64,000 bases of DNA, from positions 1,860,001 to 1,924,000 of the forward strand of contig NZ_JAIWZC010000001.1 of assembly GCF_020297485.1 (NCBI RefSeq). The letters run 5' to 3'. The notes under the pieces were generated by a model. It did not search any database. It was given only the letters and a program-made list of their open reading frames with translations, and had not been told where the DNA came from. Both the position numbers and the translations under genes were made by a program. Below are positions 24,463 to 33,324 of this stretch, piece after piece (positions within the stretch are counted from its first letter, which is position 1; each line of letters starts with the position of its first letter). This stretch comes from Enterocloster clostridioformis. Lineage in GTDB: Bacteria; Bacillota; Clostridia; Lachnospirales; Lachnospiraceae.

Positions 24463-25489
24463 CCGAAAATCTCCTTTCGTGAGGAACACAGATAAGCTTC
24501 TCTCTCTGCCGGTTAAACATAAAATCTGCACAGAGCCACAAACAGGGCATCACATACATTGCTTTGCAGAACATCATACTGCGGGTCCATGCCATATGAA
24601 GAGACAGCAAACTAAGCGTCAGTGTATATGCCGCACAGCCCAGGACCATACCTCTATAAGTACGTATCGATATTAGAATTGCTGCTTTTGCTGCACAGAC
24701 AGAGGCGCCCAGGGAAAATAATATGGTCATAAACGAGGCGGCCATAAGCTCTACATCCCGGAAGGTGGATACTGCCAGAATCCAGGCAACCAGATTCTTC
24801 CAATGTCCCACAAACAGATTTTTCCAAAATTCAAAGTCAGACCACATTGTGGGAATGAATCCGGCTGGCATTTCCGGCAGGTCCATACAAATGATGGATG
24901 CGGCTGACACAGCAAGGGCAGGCGGCAGATAGAACGCCAACAGCAGGGGGTAGTGCCAAAGCCTGCATCCACGCCTTATGGCACGAATAAGAATCCCCAA
25001 TGACAGAATCATGGCGGGCAGCCTGAAAAAAATGTCAAGTCCCCATTCTATCAGCGGCAATTCAAGAAGCATTCCCTCCGGGAACCCTGCAGCTGAAAGA
25101 TATTGCCTGGCCCTTTCGCTGGTTCCTGTCCCGGAAAAATTAAGCTGCATATTGGATAATGGTTCTTTCGATTCAGCTTGCACCTGGCGGAATAACCGCG
25201 GTTCCTCCTCCTTAAATACGCCGCGGACGTAAAACACGTTTCCTTCTATTTTTATCGGCAGCCCCAAAACTTCGGTGCTTCCCCATAGCGAGAATGCCAA
25301 ACCCGAACTGACCGCACATCCGGACTGGTCAGATTGGGCCGGAAAGGAGCCATAAATCATGATTGCTGTTGTAATATCCCTGCAGTCCCCAAAAACAAGA
25401 ACTGCATCTGCAATCATGCTTTTCTTATCCGCGGCCCTCGCTTCCTGGTCCGGATGGATTTTCCATAATGTGGCCTCCGGCTGTTCCGG
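24431..25489 (-). pseudogene. Membrane protein gene split by an IS: 3' part
   Basis: Joined in frame with 27423-27620 across the 8-bp target duplication, this would encode about 418 residues. The 5' part gives one membrane segment. This part starts in the extracytoplasmic domain (ADAVLVFGDCRDITTAIMIY, GSTEVLGLPIKIEGNVFYVR) and has four or more further membrane segments (LPAMILSLGILIRAI, YPLLLAFYLPPALAVSAASI). The extracytoplasmic part resembles the periplasmic domain of MacB/FtsX-like permeases. Between the HlyD-type and MalF-type genes, it probably couples the two halves of the operon. An internal Met frame (from 25417) could be made, lacking the first membrane segment. Confidence 0.8.
25482..25489. 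repeat. Target site duplication, left
   Basis: TGTTCCGG directly abuts the left inverted repeat of the IS; the right copy is at 27415-27422. Confidence 0.9.
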
Positions 25490-27414
25490 GGTAGTGTCAA
25501 GTTTACTACCTCATTTTTTGTTACAAACCTTGTATTTTTAGGGATTACACCACTTTTTCAAAGAAAAAAGCAATGACCTCCCTTTTTGTGTCAATACTTT
25601 AGGTAAACCAATCCCACAAACACAGAAAGGAATTTCATTGCTTATGAATAGTATTACCTATTTATTGTCACTCATTCAATTTCTTTACCAGCAGAACTGC
25701 TGGCTCATTACTTTTATCTGCAAATATATCCCTCTCAAACAATGGGCTTTTGATGATTCCCATTCCCCTAAATACCAAAAATTCAGAACCGATGAACTCC
25801 CTATGCTTCAGTTTCATCAAAACGATTGGGACTGGCAGCTCCTCATCCCTTACTTCGAATATAAATACCATAAGAAGATTCGGCCTGTTGCACGGCGCAA
25901 GGAATGCGATATCTCTCCTGACTGTACCTGTCCCTCCTGCCATGCTCCTCAGCCTTTTCTTTATCGTAATAATGGTTCCAAAGGACAGTTAAAATGCAAA
26001 GTATGTGATACCAACTTCTCTACTGATGATAACCGCTTCTCCAAGCACTATACCCTGCGCTGTCCCCACTGCGGACATGCCCTTGTCCACAAAAAGGACC
26101 GGAAACACTTCATCCTCCACAAATGCGTCAACCAGAAATGTCCCTACTATCTCCATAACCTCAAAAACGTCGATAAAGAACACCTGGAGAAAGACTATGG
26201 CAAAAATGAATACAAGCTTCACTACCTCTACCGCGAATTCACGATAGATTTCTTTCGCATGGACTTAAACTCCCTGCCAAAGAATGCCTCCTCCCTCAAA
26301 TTCAATAAGTTCGATTCCCATGTCATGTCCCTGTGCCTCACCCTTCATGTAAACCTTTCCCTTTCTCTGCGTAAGACTTCCCAGGCCCTGAAAGACCTCT
26401 ACAACATCCAAATCTCTCATCAGCAGATCGCTAACTACTGCAAGAGCGCCGCCATCTGTATCAAGCCCTTTGTTGATAACTATGATTACGGCGCTGGCAC
26501 TACCTTTACCGCCGACGAGACCTACATCAAAGTTCGCGGCATCAAATCTTATATCTGGTTTATCATGGATGCCGCCAAACGCTCCATCATCGGCTACAGG
26601 GTCTCAGATAACCGGGGCGTCGGCCCCTGTATCATGGCCATGCGCATGGCATTCCGCCACTTTAAGGAGCTTCCCAAAAACTTCCGCTTTATTGCCGATG
26701 GCTATAGTGCGTATCCTCTTGCCGCCCAGCAGTTCTTTCATGAATTCGGCGATGCTTTTAAGTTCCACATCACCCAGGTCATCGGGCTTACCAATGATGA
26801 CGCCGTCTCCAAAGAATTCCGGCCTTTTAAGCAGATGATCGAACGGCTTAACCGCACCTACAAGGCTTCCTATCGAAAGACCAACGGCTTTGACACCATC
26901 GATGGAGCCAACTATGACCTTGCCCTGTGGGTCGCTTATTACAACTTTCTACGCCCTCATAAACACAACAACTACCATGTGCTCAATGATGTGGAAATCC
27001 TGCGGGGAGCAGACAACATGCCGGGCAAATGGCAGCTTCTCATCTTTCTGGGCCAGCAGACCATCCTAAATCTCCGGAAAACAGCCGCAGTCTAAAAGGA
27101 GCGGAACTGTTGTCAGGAGGACCGTGGAATACCGGAGCACAAAGTGCGAGGATATGCCGCGAAAGCCTCTTGACATAAGGTTCACGGATAATCCTGTAAA
27201 ACAGAAAAGGGGGCAGGTGCGCCCTTTTCCTGCCTTCCGGCGAGGACGGGTTCGGGCAGAGCCCGATATTGGGTCAAGGGACAGGTCCCTTGCAAGTTCT
27301 TAGGGCGGCGCCCTAAGCTCCCGGAGGGCCTGGCTCTTGGTATATCTGCAGTTTTCAAGGTTCATTTGAGCCGATTTTTTCCGGCTTAGTTTTCATAGAT
27401 TACTTGACACTACC
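25490..27414 (+). mobile_element. Insertion sequence, 1925 bp, with 13-bp terminal repeats
   Basis: Ends GGTAGTGTCAAGT and ACTTGACACTACC are perfect inverted repeats. Identical 8-bp target duplications flank it. One transposase gene fills most of it; about 320 bp after the gene (27096-27414) are non-coding. The clean duplication and intact gene indicate a fairly recent insertion. Confidence 0.93.
25638..27095 (+). CDS. DDE transposase with zinc-ribbon N-terminus (IS6-like)
   Basis: 485 residues. N-terminal Cys pairs CTCPSCHAPQPF, KCKVCDTNFS, RCPHCGHAL and KCVNQKCPYY suggest two zinc ribbons. The DDE catalytic core follows: TFTADETYIKVRGIKSYIWF (first D), RFIADGYSAYPLAAQ (second D) and QMIERLNRTYKASYRKTNGF (E). 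The DETYIKV...IWF and IER.NR patterns are those of IS6-like transposases, but the length is about twice that of classic IS6 enzymes. The 8-bp target duplication agrees with that group. TTG at 25638 has a better-spaced AAGGAA; ATG at 25644 is possible. Confidence 0.88.
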   Translation: MLMNSITYLLSLIQFLYQQNCWLITFICKYIPLKQWAFDDSHSPKYQKFRTDELPMLQFHQNDWDWQLLIPYFEYKYHKKIRPVARRKECDISPDCTCPSCHAPQPFLYRNNGSKGQLKCKVCDTNFSTDDNRFSKHYTLRCPHCGHALVHKKDRKHFILHKCVNQKCPYYLHNLKNVDKEHLEKDYGKNEYKLHYLYREFTIDFFRMDLNSLPKNASSLKFNKFDSHVMSLCLTLHVNLSLSLRKTSQALKDLYNIQISHQQIANYCKSAAICIKPFVDNYDYGAGTTFTADETYIKVRGIKSYIWFIMDAAKRSIIGYRVSDNRGVGPCIMAMRMAFRHFKELPKNFRFIADGYSAYPLAAQQFFHEFGDAFKFHITQVIGLTNDDAVSKEFRPFKQMIERLNRTYKASYRKTNGFDTIDGANYDLALWVAYYNFLRPHKHNNYHVLNDVEILRGADNMPGKWQLLIFLGQQTILNLRKTAAV

Positions 27415-27422
27415 TGTTCCGG
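27415..27422. repeat. Target site duplication, right
   Basis: TGTTCCGG, identical to 25482-25489. Confidence 0.9.
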
Positions 27423-27620
27423 TGCGCCATCCTGTTTTGCATAGGACTGCTGCCTGACGAGGGCGATGGGGCTGATGCCGCCGTTTTCCCACTTGATTCC
27501 CACGCTTGAGCATAGGCTTATAGCCGAACTGTAGAACGAGCAGGCCATGCACCAAAAGAAAACTGCCAGCAATGCCCATATCACCGGCACCATATAATGA
27601 ACATAATTGTCAGTTTTCAA
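27423..27620 (-). pseudogene. Membrane protein gene split by an IS: 5' part
   Basis: Start ATG at 27620, encoding MKTDNYVHYMVPVIWALLAV FFWCMACSFY (one membrane segment) and a short outside stretch ending QDGAPEQ, where the IS interrupts it. The reading frame resumes at 25489 with PEATLWKIHPDQEARAADKK. The start overlaps the 3' end of the HlyD-type gene by 11 bp. Confidence 0.85.
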
Positions 27621-29601
27621 TACGAACCCTGTCTCCTTCCGCTATCGCCTTATTTGAACTTGTTATCACCTGGTCGGAGTAAGTAAGCGCGCTCTCAACG
27701 CTCATCATTTTACTGTCTCTGTCCTTTACATTGATATCAATCCTTGCAGTGACCCACTCTGTTCCCATCACAGAATTCTGTCTGCGAATCACCAACACGT
27801 GATCACCTCTGGAATCTGTTCTAAGTGCTGTAATAGGCAGACAGCTTTGATACGTCTCGCTTTTCCTGCTCAATGACAGCTGTGCGGGCAGACCAACTGA
27901 ATAACTTCCTTCGGGTAAAACTGCAGATACAAAAACCTTATCCTCCTCATCCGATGTACTGACAGAATTAATCGCCACCTCTATCTTCTGCGTACTTCCA
28001 TCCGCTTGAAACGTAAGTTCTCCCTTGTCTCCGGCTATAAAGTGCTGTGCAGATTCCTTATCCAGGACTCCTTCAAAAACAAATCCTCTGTCATCACAGG
28101 AAAGCGTGACTACCTCCTCATCTGCTTCTGTTTTAGCGCCTCTTTTCACAGTACTTAATACGGTTCCGGACGCCGGAGCCAGCAATTGCCCATCATGGGC
28201 CAACATTTCCCGCAGCAATTGCCATGCTTTTTCTTTCTCAGCCAATTCAGACCCGCAGGTAATCCTTGTGATTTCATCTTCTTTCTGTGACGCATCCGTC
28301 TGCTTCTGTGCATTTTCCAATGCTATCTGCGCTGCTTCAATCGCCCTTTGTGCCTCATAAAGTTCCTCTTCTCTCTGATACCAATTGTCTTCTGATTCAC
28401 GCCTGACCTCTGTCAAGGTATCCTTTACAGCCTCAACCGCTGCCTGGGCTTCTATGACCGCGGCTTCGTCAGAAAAGTCGGTACGCTTCTTTGCCTTTGT
28501 CAGCGCTGCTCTTGCATCCCTGAGGGTATCTCTGGCCCTTTCTATCCTGTTATCCCAGCGCTCCTCAATGGCATCCAGATTATCTGCAGCACTGTCATAG
28601 GACGAAGTTTTATAGTCTGCTCCTGACAATTCCTTTTTGGCCTGTTTCAATTCCTCCTTTGCATTGGAAAGTTCCTCTTTTGCTGCATTTAGCTCCTCGG
28701 TATAATCAGAGGTGTCTCCAGGCTCCTGCTTTGCAATCGCCTCCTTGATATCGTTCACCGCCTGATTCGCATCGTTAAGATTACGTTCCGCCTGATTATA
28801 AGCCTCCAACAACTCCTGATACGCCTCCCTTGAGGCATCCAGATGGTCTGAGGCATCATCACGCTCTCTTCTGGCATCATAGATAGCCTCCTCTGCCGCA
28901 TCTTTGATATCCTCCAGATTTTCTTTTGCTTCCTTAACCACCGCCTCTGCTTTATCAATAAGGTCCTGCCTGGTTGCAGCGACAGCCTTTTCATCTCTGG
29001 TCTCGGCAGCCGCGAGCTTCTCTTCCAGCTTTGAATAATCTTCCTGTAATCTTGTGTTTTGCCGGGCATATTTTTCAGATAAGCGATGATACGCCTGCCT
29101 GGCATCCTCAAGATTACGTTGTGCCGTGATTACATCATTGCCGCCCTCACTTCCGGAAAGCTCTATTTTCAATTGCAGGATACGGATTTCATCTTCCAGT
29201 TTCTTAGCCTGTTCTTCAATGGAAGAAACGTCAAATTCAAGCAGTGCATCACCCGCGTTTACCTGACTGCCTTTTCCTGTCTTAACCGCCACGACCTTAA
29301 GCCCCTCCGGCAGCGTAATGCCCCTGTCAGATGCTGCTTGAATCGTTCCTTCTGCTTCAGCCCGGTCCGTTAAGGCCCCGCTTGTCAGGGTCGCTACATG
29401 GATGCTGGCAGTTGTAAAGGAATGGGAAACACGGGATATGATTGTGCATACAAATATCAGTGTAAAAAACGCAACAATAGAATGTACAGCTATGCGCTGC
29501 ACACGATTTTCTATGAGAGGCCTGTATTTCTCTCCAGAAGCAAGCATGCTTTTTTGCTGTTTTAAAACCATATTCATTTTTTCTACAATATGTAAGCGCA
29601 T
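27610..29601 (-). CDS. HlyD-type membrane-fusion adaptor with long coiled coil
   Basis: 663 residues. One N-terminal membrane segment (about 39-58, HSIVAFFTLIFVCTIISRV). A first lipoyl-like half follows (DRGITLPEGLKVVAVKTGKG, VNAGDALLEFD), then roughly 320 residues of heptad-rich coiled coil rich in A, E, K, R (about 125-455). The second lipoyl half (HDGQLLAPASGTVLSTVKRG) and a beta-barrel/C-terminal part come next. This is the architecture of HlyD/MacA adaptors. In a Gram-positive operon with a MalFGK-type importer it is unusual; it might link the membrane protein to the lipoproteins outside. Ribosome site AGGAGACGATACAG; the next gene overlaps its end. Confidence 0.85.
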   Translation of the reverse strand: MRLHIVEKMNMVLKQQKSMLASGEKYRPLIENRVQRIAVHSIVAFFTLIFVCTIISRVSHSFTTASIHVATLTSGALTDRAEAEGTIQAASDRGITLPEGLKVVAVKTGKGSQVNAGDALLEFDVSSIEEQAKKLEDEIRILQLKIELSGSEGGNDVITAQRNLEDARQAYHRLSEKYARQNTRLQEDYSKLEEKLAAAETRDEKAVAATRQDLIDKAEAVVKEAKENLEDIKDAAEEAIYDARRERDDASDHLDASREAYQELLEAYNQAERNLNDANQAVNDIKEAIAKQEPGDTSDYTEELNAAKEELSNAKEELKQAKKELSGADYKTSSYDSAADNLDAIEERWDNRIERARDTLRDARAALTKAKKRTDFSDEAAVIEAQAAVEAVKDTLTEVRRESEDNWYQREEELYEAQRAIEAAQIALENAQKQTDASQKEDEITRITCGSELAEKEKAWQLLREMLAHDGQLLAPASGTVLSTVKRGAKTEADEEVVTLSCDDRGFVFEGVLDKESAQHFIAGDKGELTFQADGSTQKIEVAINSVSTSDEEDKVFVSAVLPEGSYSVGLPAQLSLSRKSETYQSCLPITALRTDSRGDHVLVIRRQNSVMGTEWVTARIDINVKDRDSKMMSVESALTYSDQVITSSNKAIAEGDRVRIEN

Positions 29602-29622
29602 AGCTGTATCGTCTCCTACAGG

Positions 29623-30225
29623 TTAGTTGAATTCAATCACAATGATTCTGTCTGCCAAAAAAGTACCGTCTTCCTGCTGGTTTCCGAAACATAATACAAA
29701 GTCTTTATCCTTCAGCCCACTCTTTTCACTGTCTTTCAGAGAATAACTGCTTCCGTCTGATTTCACAAGCCCCTTTTGAAATACGGCCCCGTCTGCATAA
29801 ACAATCTTTATACTGCCTCCATCCCCGGAAGATGAACTGCCGTCTGCGAAGGGGGAGGTATTCATCATAAAGCCTGCATCCGAGCACCCACCGGCTGTCC
29901 CGCTTACATCGGCAGATTCTATCATGTCACTCGCGTCTGTGAATGTGTCCAGCGTTTCCGCCTCTTTTTCTCCTTGGTCCGCATCAGTTCCTTCGGCGGC
30001 AGCATCTGGACTCACCATCTCCGTTTCCTTCGTAACTTCCTCCTGATCGGCCTCTATACTGAGATACGTGACAGATTCATTCTCCAGGTTGCTGGACACT
30101 TCTGTTGTCCCGGTTTTTGCCTGCGTATTGGCATCTGAGCCAGCACACCCGGCAGATAAAAGCATACCGGCACAGATTACTGCACACAGCCCGGCCGTTT
30201 TTCTTTTTACAACATATTTCTTCAT
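29623..30225 (-). CDS. Lipoprotein of the transport operon
   Basis: 200 residues. Signal peptide with lipobox LSAGC (Cys 26), so it is anchored outside the membrane. Then comes a low-complexity acidic/Thr/Ser linker (about 30-105), and a C-terminal compact beta domain (SIKIVYADGAVFQKGLVKSD, DFVLCFGNQQEDGTFLADRI IVIEF) resembling small OB-like domains. It lies between the solute-binding lipoprotein and the HlyD-type adaptor, and is likely part of their extracellular complex. Family not certain. Confidence 0.7.
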   Translation of the reverse strand: MKKYVVKRKTAGLCAVICAGMLLSAGCAGSDANTQAKTGTTEVSSNLENESVTYLSIEADQEEVTKETEMVSPDAAAEGTDADQGEKEAETLDTFTDASDMIESADVSGTAGGCSDAGFMMNTSPFADGSSSSGDGGSIKIVYADGAVFQKGLVKSDGSSYSLKDSEKSGLKDKDFVLCFGNQQEDGTFLADRIIVIEFN

Positions 30226-30256
30226 CGTTCTAACTCCTCTCTATCCCTATTTCATG

Positions 30257-32377
30257 TTACATTTGCTCATTGATATAAAGGCTGGCACGGCTCTGGATTC
30301 GTTCAGCCGCTTCCTTTGCATTCCTTGCCCCAGAAAAGTACTCACGGGCTTCTTCCAGTATGATTTGTTCCAGCGTCTGATTGTCATTTACCACATAGGC
30401 GGCATTGCTTAGAAGCTGCCTTGTCACTTGAGCATCCTCCGTTGTTGCCTTTCCATTTTCATAAAGCCATGTCCAGATTGATTTTCCGTCAATCGCTGCC
30501 TGCATGACTGTATCAAAGGCGCCTTGATGGACCGGCAGCATGCTGCAGGACTTCTGATGCTCTTCTGTCAATAATGTCCTGACAAACTCCCAGGCGCCGT
30601 CTTTCTGCCCGCTGGCCGAAGATATTCCGATTTTTACTTCGGGTTTGAGGGCATGATACTCACCGCTGCTGCTTGGAAGGCCCAGCAGTTCCAGGTTCCC
30701 GTGATAATAGTCCCTATACTGGGTAATCTGGTAAATACTGAGGATGGTTTCATATGCTGCTACATAAGTACCGCTTAGATTTTCTCCTCCAAAGCCGTTT
30801 TTACTGTTATCCTGTATCCGTCCGGCAAATTCCAGTAATTTTATGAATTCAGGTGAATCAAAGGAACACTTGCCCGAGGCCCAGTCAACAAAGCTGTTAT
30901 CCGTCTGAAGCATGACTTTAAGAAAAGATGCCCCCGACATATTGCTTATGGAATTAGATCCGGAAGCGTTCAGGACATTCTCCAAATCCTGCAGTGTCCA
31001 CCCGGTTCTTCCCTTCATGATGTCTGCATCAGCCAGCATGGTTGATACTGCTACCCCGTCTGTAATATAAGGTAATTTCCCATCAAGGCTTATGGCCTTA
31101 AAAACATTTTCAAAATAGTCCTCCATATGGAGCATTGGGTCCTTCTCTATATACGGATAAAGGTCTTCCAACAGCCCTTTACTATGGTAAATCTGGACCG
31201 AAAGATTACTCATATCCAGAATATCCGGAATATCACCAGAAATAATCCGTGTATTCAGATTGACAACCGCACTGTCCCATTCCTCATCGGACACGTTTTG
31301 CTCAAATGGAAAATACTCCGTCCGTTCAATCCTGTATTGGCTGTTTGTTTTGTTAAAGTCAGAAACTGCCTGAACGACCCCTGGTCCTGCGGTCAAACTC
31401 ACCATACTCAGGACGGTTCGCTCATCCACTCCCTGAGAAAGTACTGCCATCTCATACGTAAATGCCGTAGTCTGATTGGGCGAAGCAGCTGCCACAATCA
31501 ATCTTCCATCTGAAAGTTCACCCAAGTGAACATCCGATGCGCTAAGTCCCACGTCCGACCAGTTGAAAACATGCCTGCCTTCCTGTGAGCCTGCAGCGTA
31601 GCTATACAGGCTGGAGGAATCAAACCGGTAGAAGCTATTGCTGCTCCCTCCATACAGACCTGCGGTTGCTTTCAGGTAAATCCTATCCTTATTCCAGTCC
31701 CGACTTTTCATATCCACCGTGAGCAGATCATAATCCATCCGGTTCGCTGATGATGCGCAGACTCCAATCTGCCCTTCAGCCGTTGTTATTGTGTTCAGAA
31801 GATTTCCCTCATACGTAAGGGGGAATAAAAACTGCCCTTTATCATCAAATATATATGCGGATGTATTTCCTCTTTTTTCCGCAACACAGATATATCCCTC
31901 CGCATCGATGCTCAGGAACAAATCCCTGCCGGCCCCGGCAGCGTTTGTGGTTTCCAATACCTCGTTCAAATCAATGTTTTGGATTACCTGCCCGTCCCGG
32001 TCAAATTTCTTAAGACTATAACGGTCGGTATCATCCATGCAAACCGCCCATGTGCTGCCCTTGGAATCAAATGCAAAATCTAACAGGGAAGTGGATGCCT
32101 CCACTTCTAATGGCAGTTTTTGAAATTCACCATCACCAACGGTCATGGACGCCAGATAGGAGATACCACTTTCTTCAAAGCAGCACATATAAGCTGTATT
32201 ATCCTTTATCAGGAGCCTTGAGATATACGCCACCGTATCCGGTATATCAAAAAAGCTCGCGATGTAGGATGCTTCGGGCGCTTCGGTTTTGGTTTGTTTT
32301 CCACAGGCCGTCATACTAAAAAGCATTCCTGTCAGACCCAGGACTGTGAGGACCTGCCGTATCATCTTCATTTTCAA
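30257..32377 (-). CDS. Large lipoprotein: propeller-like domain plus ABC solute-binding domain
   Basis: 706 residues. Lipobox MTACG (Cys 25). Residues about 45-325 are repetitive beta sequence (YLASMTVGDGEFQKLPLEVE, DLFLSIDAEGYICVAEKRG, GVCASSANRMDYDLLTVDMK), consistent with a beta-propeller. Residues about 330-700 form an extracellular solute-binding domain of the sugar type (VVQAVSDFNKTNSQYRIERT, TRIISGDIPDILDMSNLSVQ, GAWEFVRTLLTEEHQKSCS, VHQGAF). Ordinary binding proteins lack the propeller. TTG at 32377 is preferred as start because AGGAGGTGAAAA lies 6 bp before it. First gene of the transporter operon. Confidence 0.85.
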   Translation of the reverse strand: MKMKMIRQVLTVLGLTGMLFSMTACGKQTKTEAPEASYIASFFDIPDTVAYISRLLIKDNTAYMCCFEESGISYLASMTVGDGEFQKLPLEVEASTSLLDFAFDSKGSTWAVCMDDTDRYSLKKFDRDGQVIQNIDLNEVLETTNAAGAGRDLFLSIDAEGYICVAEKRGNTSAYIFDDKGQFLFPLTYEGNLLNTITTAEGQIGVCASSANRMDYDLLTVDMKSRDWNKDRIYLKATAGLYGGSSNSFYRFDSSSLYSYAAGSQEGRHVFNWSDVGLSASDVHLGELSDGRLIVAAASPNQTTAFTYEMAVLSQGVDERTVLSMVSLTAGPGVVQAVSDFNKTNSQYRIERTEYFPFEQNVSDEEWDSAVVNLNTRIISGDIPDILDMSNLSVQIYHSKGLLEDLYPYIEKDPMLHMEDYFENVFKAISLDGKLPYITDGVAVSTMLADADIMKGRTGWTLQDLENVLNASGSNSISNMSGASFLKVMLQTDNSFVDWASGKCSFDSPEFIKLLEFAGRIQDNSKNGFGGENLSGTYVAAYETILSIYQITQYRDYYHGNLELLGLPSSSGEYHALKPEVKIGISSASGQKDGAWEFVRTLLTEEHQKSCSMLPVHQGAFDTVMQAAIDGKSIWTWLYENGKATTEDAQVTRQLLSNAAYVVNDNQTLEQIILEEAREYFSGARNAKEAAERIQSRASLYINEQM

Positions 32378-32473
32378 TTTTCACCTCCTGTTTTAACGTG
32401 CAATCTGTATTTTTGTACACAGCACAATGATTAGTCATATGGATCCATCTTTGAATTCTCCCTTCATAAAAAT

Positions 32474-32519
32474 TGCCTGTTCTTTTAGGCATATTCAGAA
32501 TACCATGAAAGAACAGGCA
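32474..32519 (-). terminator. Hairpin between VanZ-like gene and the transport operon
   Basis: TGCCTGTTCTTT and AAAGAACAGGCA (12-bp arms) followed on the minus strand by ATTTTTATG. Its loop contains CATGGTATT, as does the hairpin at 33245-33290. Confidence 0.75.
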
Positions 32520-32620
32520 GTGTTTTAATTTCATATAAGCGTTTTTCTAAGAATTGGTAAATGAATTCCTAAGGAAACCCTAAGGCATCGACATTACAAA
32601 TGTGATTGCAGGGCCTAACG

Positions 32621-33220
32621 TCAGGCCCCTTGTATCAAACGCCACAGGAACGGGTAAATCAGTGGCTGAACAAAAAACATCACTGCAGCAACCGTTCCAT
32701 ATAGAAGATATAGCTCACCTTCCCGGCTTCCAAGCTTATCTAATTGAGGAGATTTCTTAATAATCACTCTGCTGATGAAATAGCCGATGATGGTACCTGT
32801 TACGTTCGTTATTAAATCATCTACATCGGTTGCCCGAAAGGTGAATATCTGTAAGACTTCAATACTCAGCGAAGTAAGAAAACCTAAAAGTACCATCTTC
32901 TTCATCATTCTATATTTACTCCATATGCATGGAACCAGTATTCCCAATGGGATAAAAAGCAAAATGTTCAGGAAACTGGCCGAAAGGCCAGACATCATGC
33001 CAGCCAGGGGAATAAAATTATAAGAAAACACAACATGCAGCCCCGTTATATATGGAAAGCCGACCAACGAACACATGGCGGTCAAATAGAGTGTGACGAT
33101 GATATACACAAATGTCTTTATTACGTTGTGGAATATCAATTTTTGGTACAGAAGCAGAATTGGGATCAGTACAACGGATGCGGCTGCCACTTCGATACTC
33201 ATTGAAACTAGTCTGTGCAT
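32621..33220 (-). CDS. VanZ-like membrane protein
   Basis: About 199 residues from the ATG at 33220 (GGAGAG 9 bp upstream; a start at 33277 would lie inside a hairpin). Five or so membrane segments (VAAASVVLIPILLLYQKLIF, FVYIIVTLYLTAMCSLVGFP, ILLFIPLGILVPCIW). The VanZ hallmark reads FIPLGILVPCIW then KMVLLGFLTSLSIEVLQIFT and RATDVDDLITNVTGTIIGYF. VanZ proteins raise teicoplanin resistance or act in lipid/envelope homeostasis; the exact role here is unknown. Downstream of a VanS-like kinase, so likely under its control. Confidence 0.9.
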   Translation of the reverse strand: MHRLVSMSIEVAAASVVLIPILLLYQKLIFHNVIKTFVYIIVTLYLTAMCSLVGFPYITGLHVVFSYNFIPLAGMMSGLSASFLNILLFIPLGILVPCIWSKYRMMKKMVLLGFLTSLSIEVLQIFTFRATDVDDLITNVTGTIIGYFISRVIIKKSPQLDKLGSREGELYLLYGTVAAVMFFVQPLIYPFLWRLIQGA

Positions 33221-33244
33221 AATAATAACTCTCCTTATAAAAGC

Positions 33245-33290
33245 TGCCTGCTCCCGCAGGTACATTTGCAATACCATGGATGAACAGGCA
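33245..33290 (-). terminator. Hairpin between kinase and VanZ-like gene
   Basis: TGCCTGCTC and GAACAGGCA pair with one mismatch; the loop holds CATGGTATT and a second small stem. On the minus strand GCTTTTAT follows. Similar in both arms and loop to 32474-32519. Confidence 0.65.
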
Positions 33291-33324
33291 CTTTTTTAGT
33301 TATAGTATACGATTTTTTTCATCT

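Noticed and set aside
27610..29601. HlyD-type protein as part of a type I secretion system
   Set aside because: No HlyB-type exporter ATPase/permease fusion and no outer-membrane partner are nearby; the genes around it are an importer.
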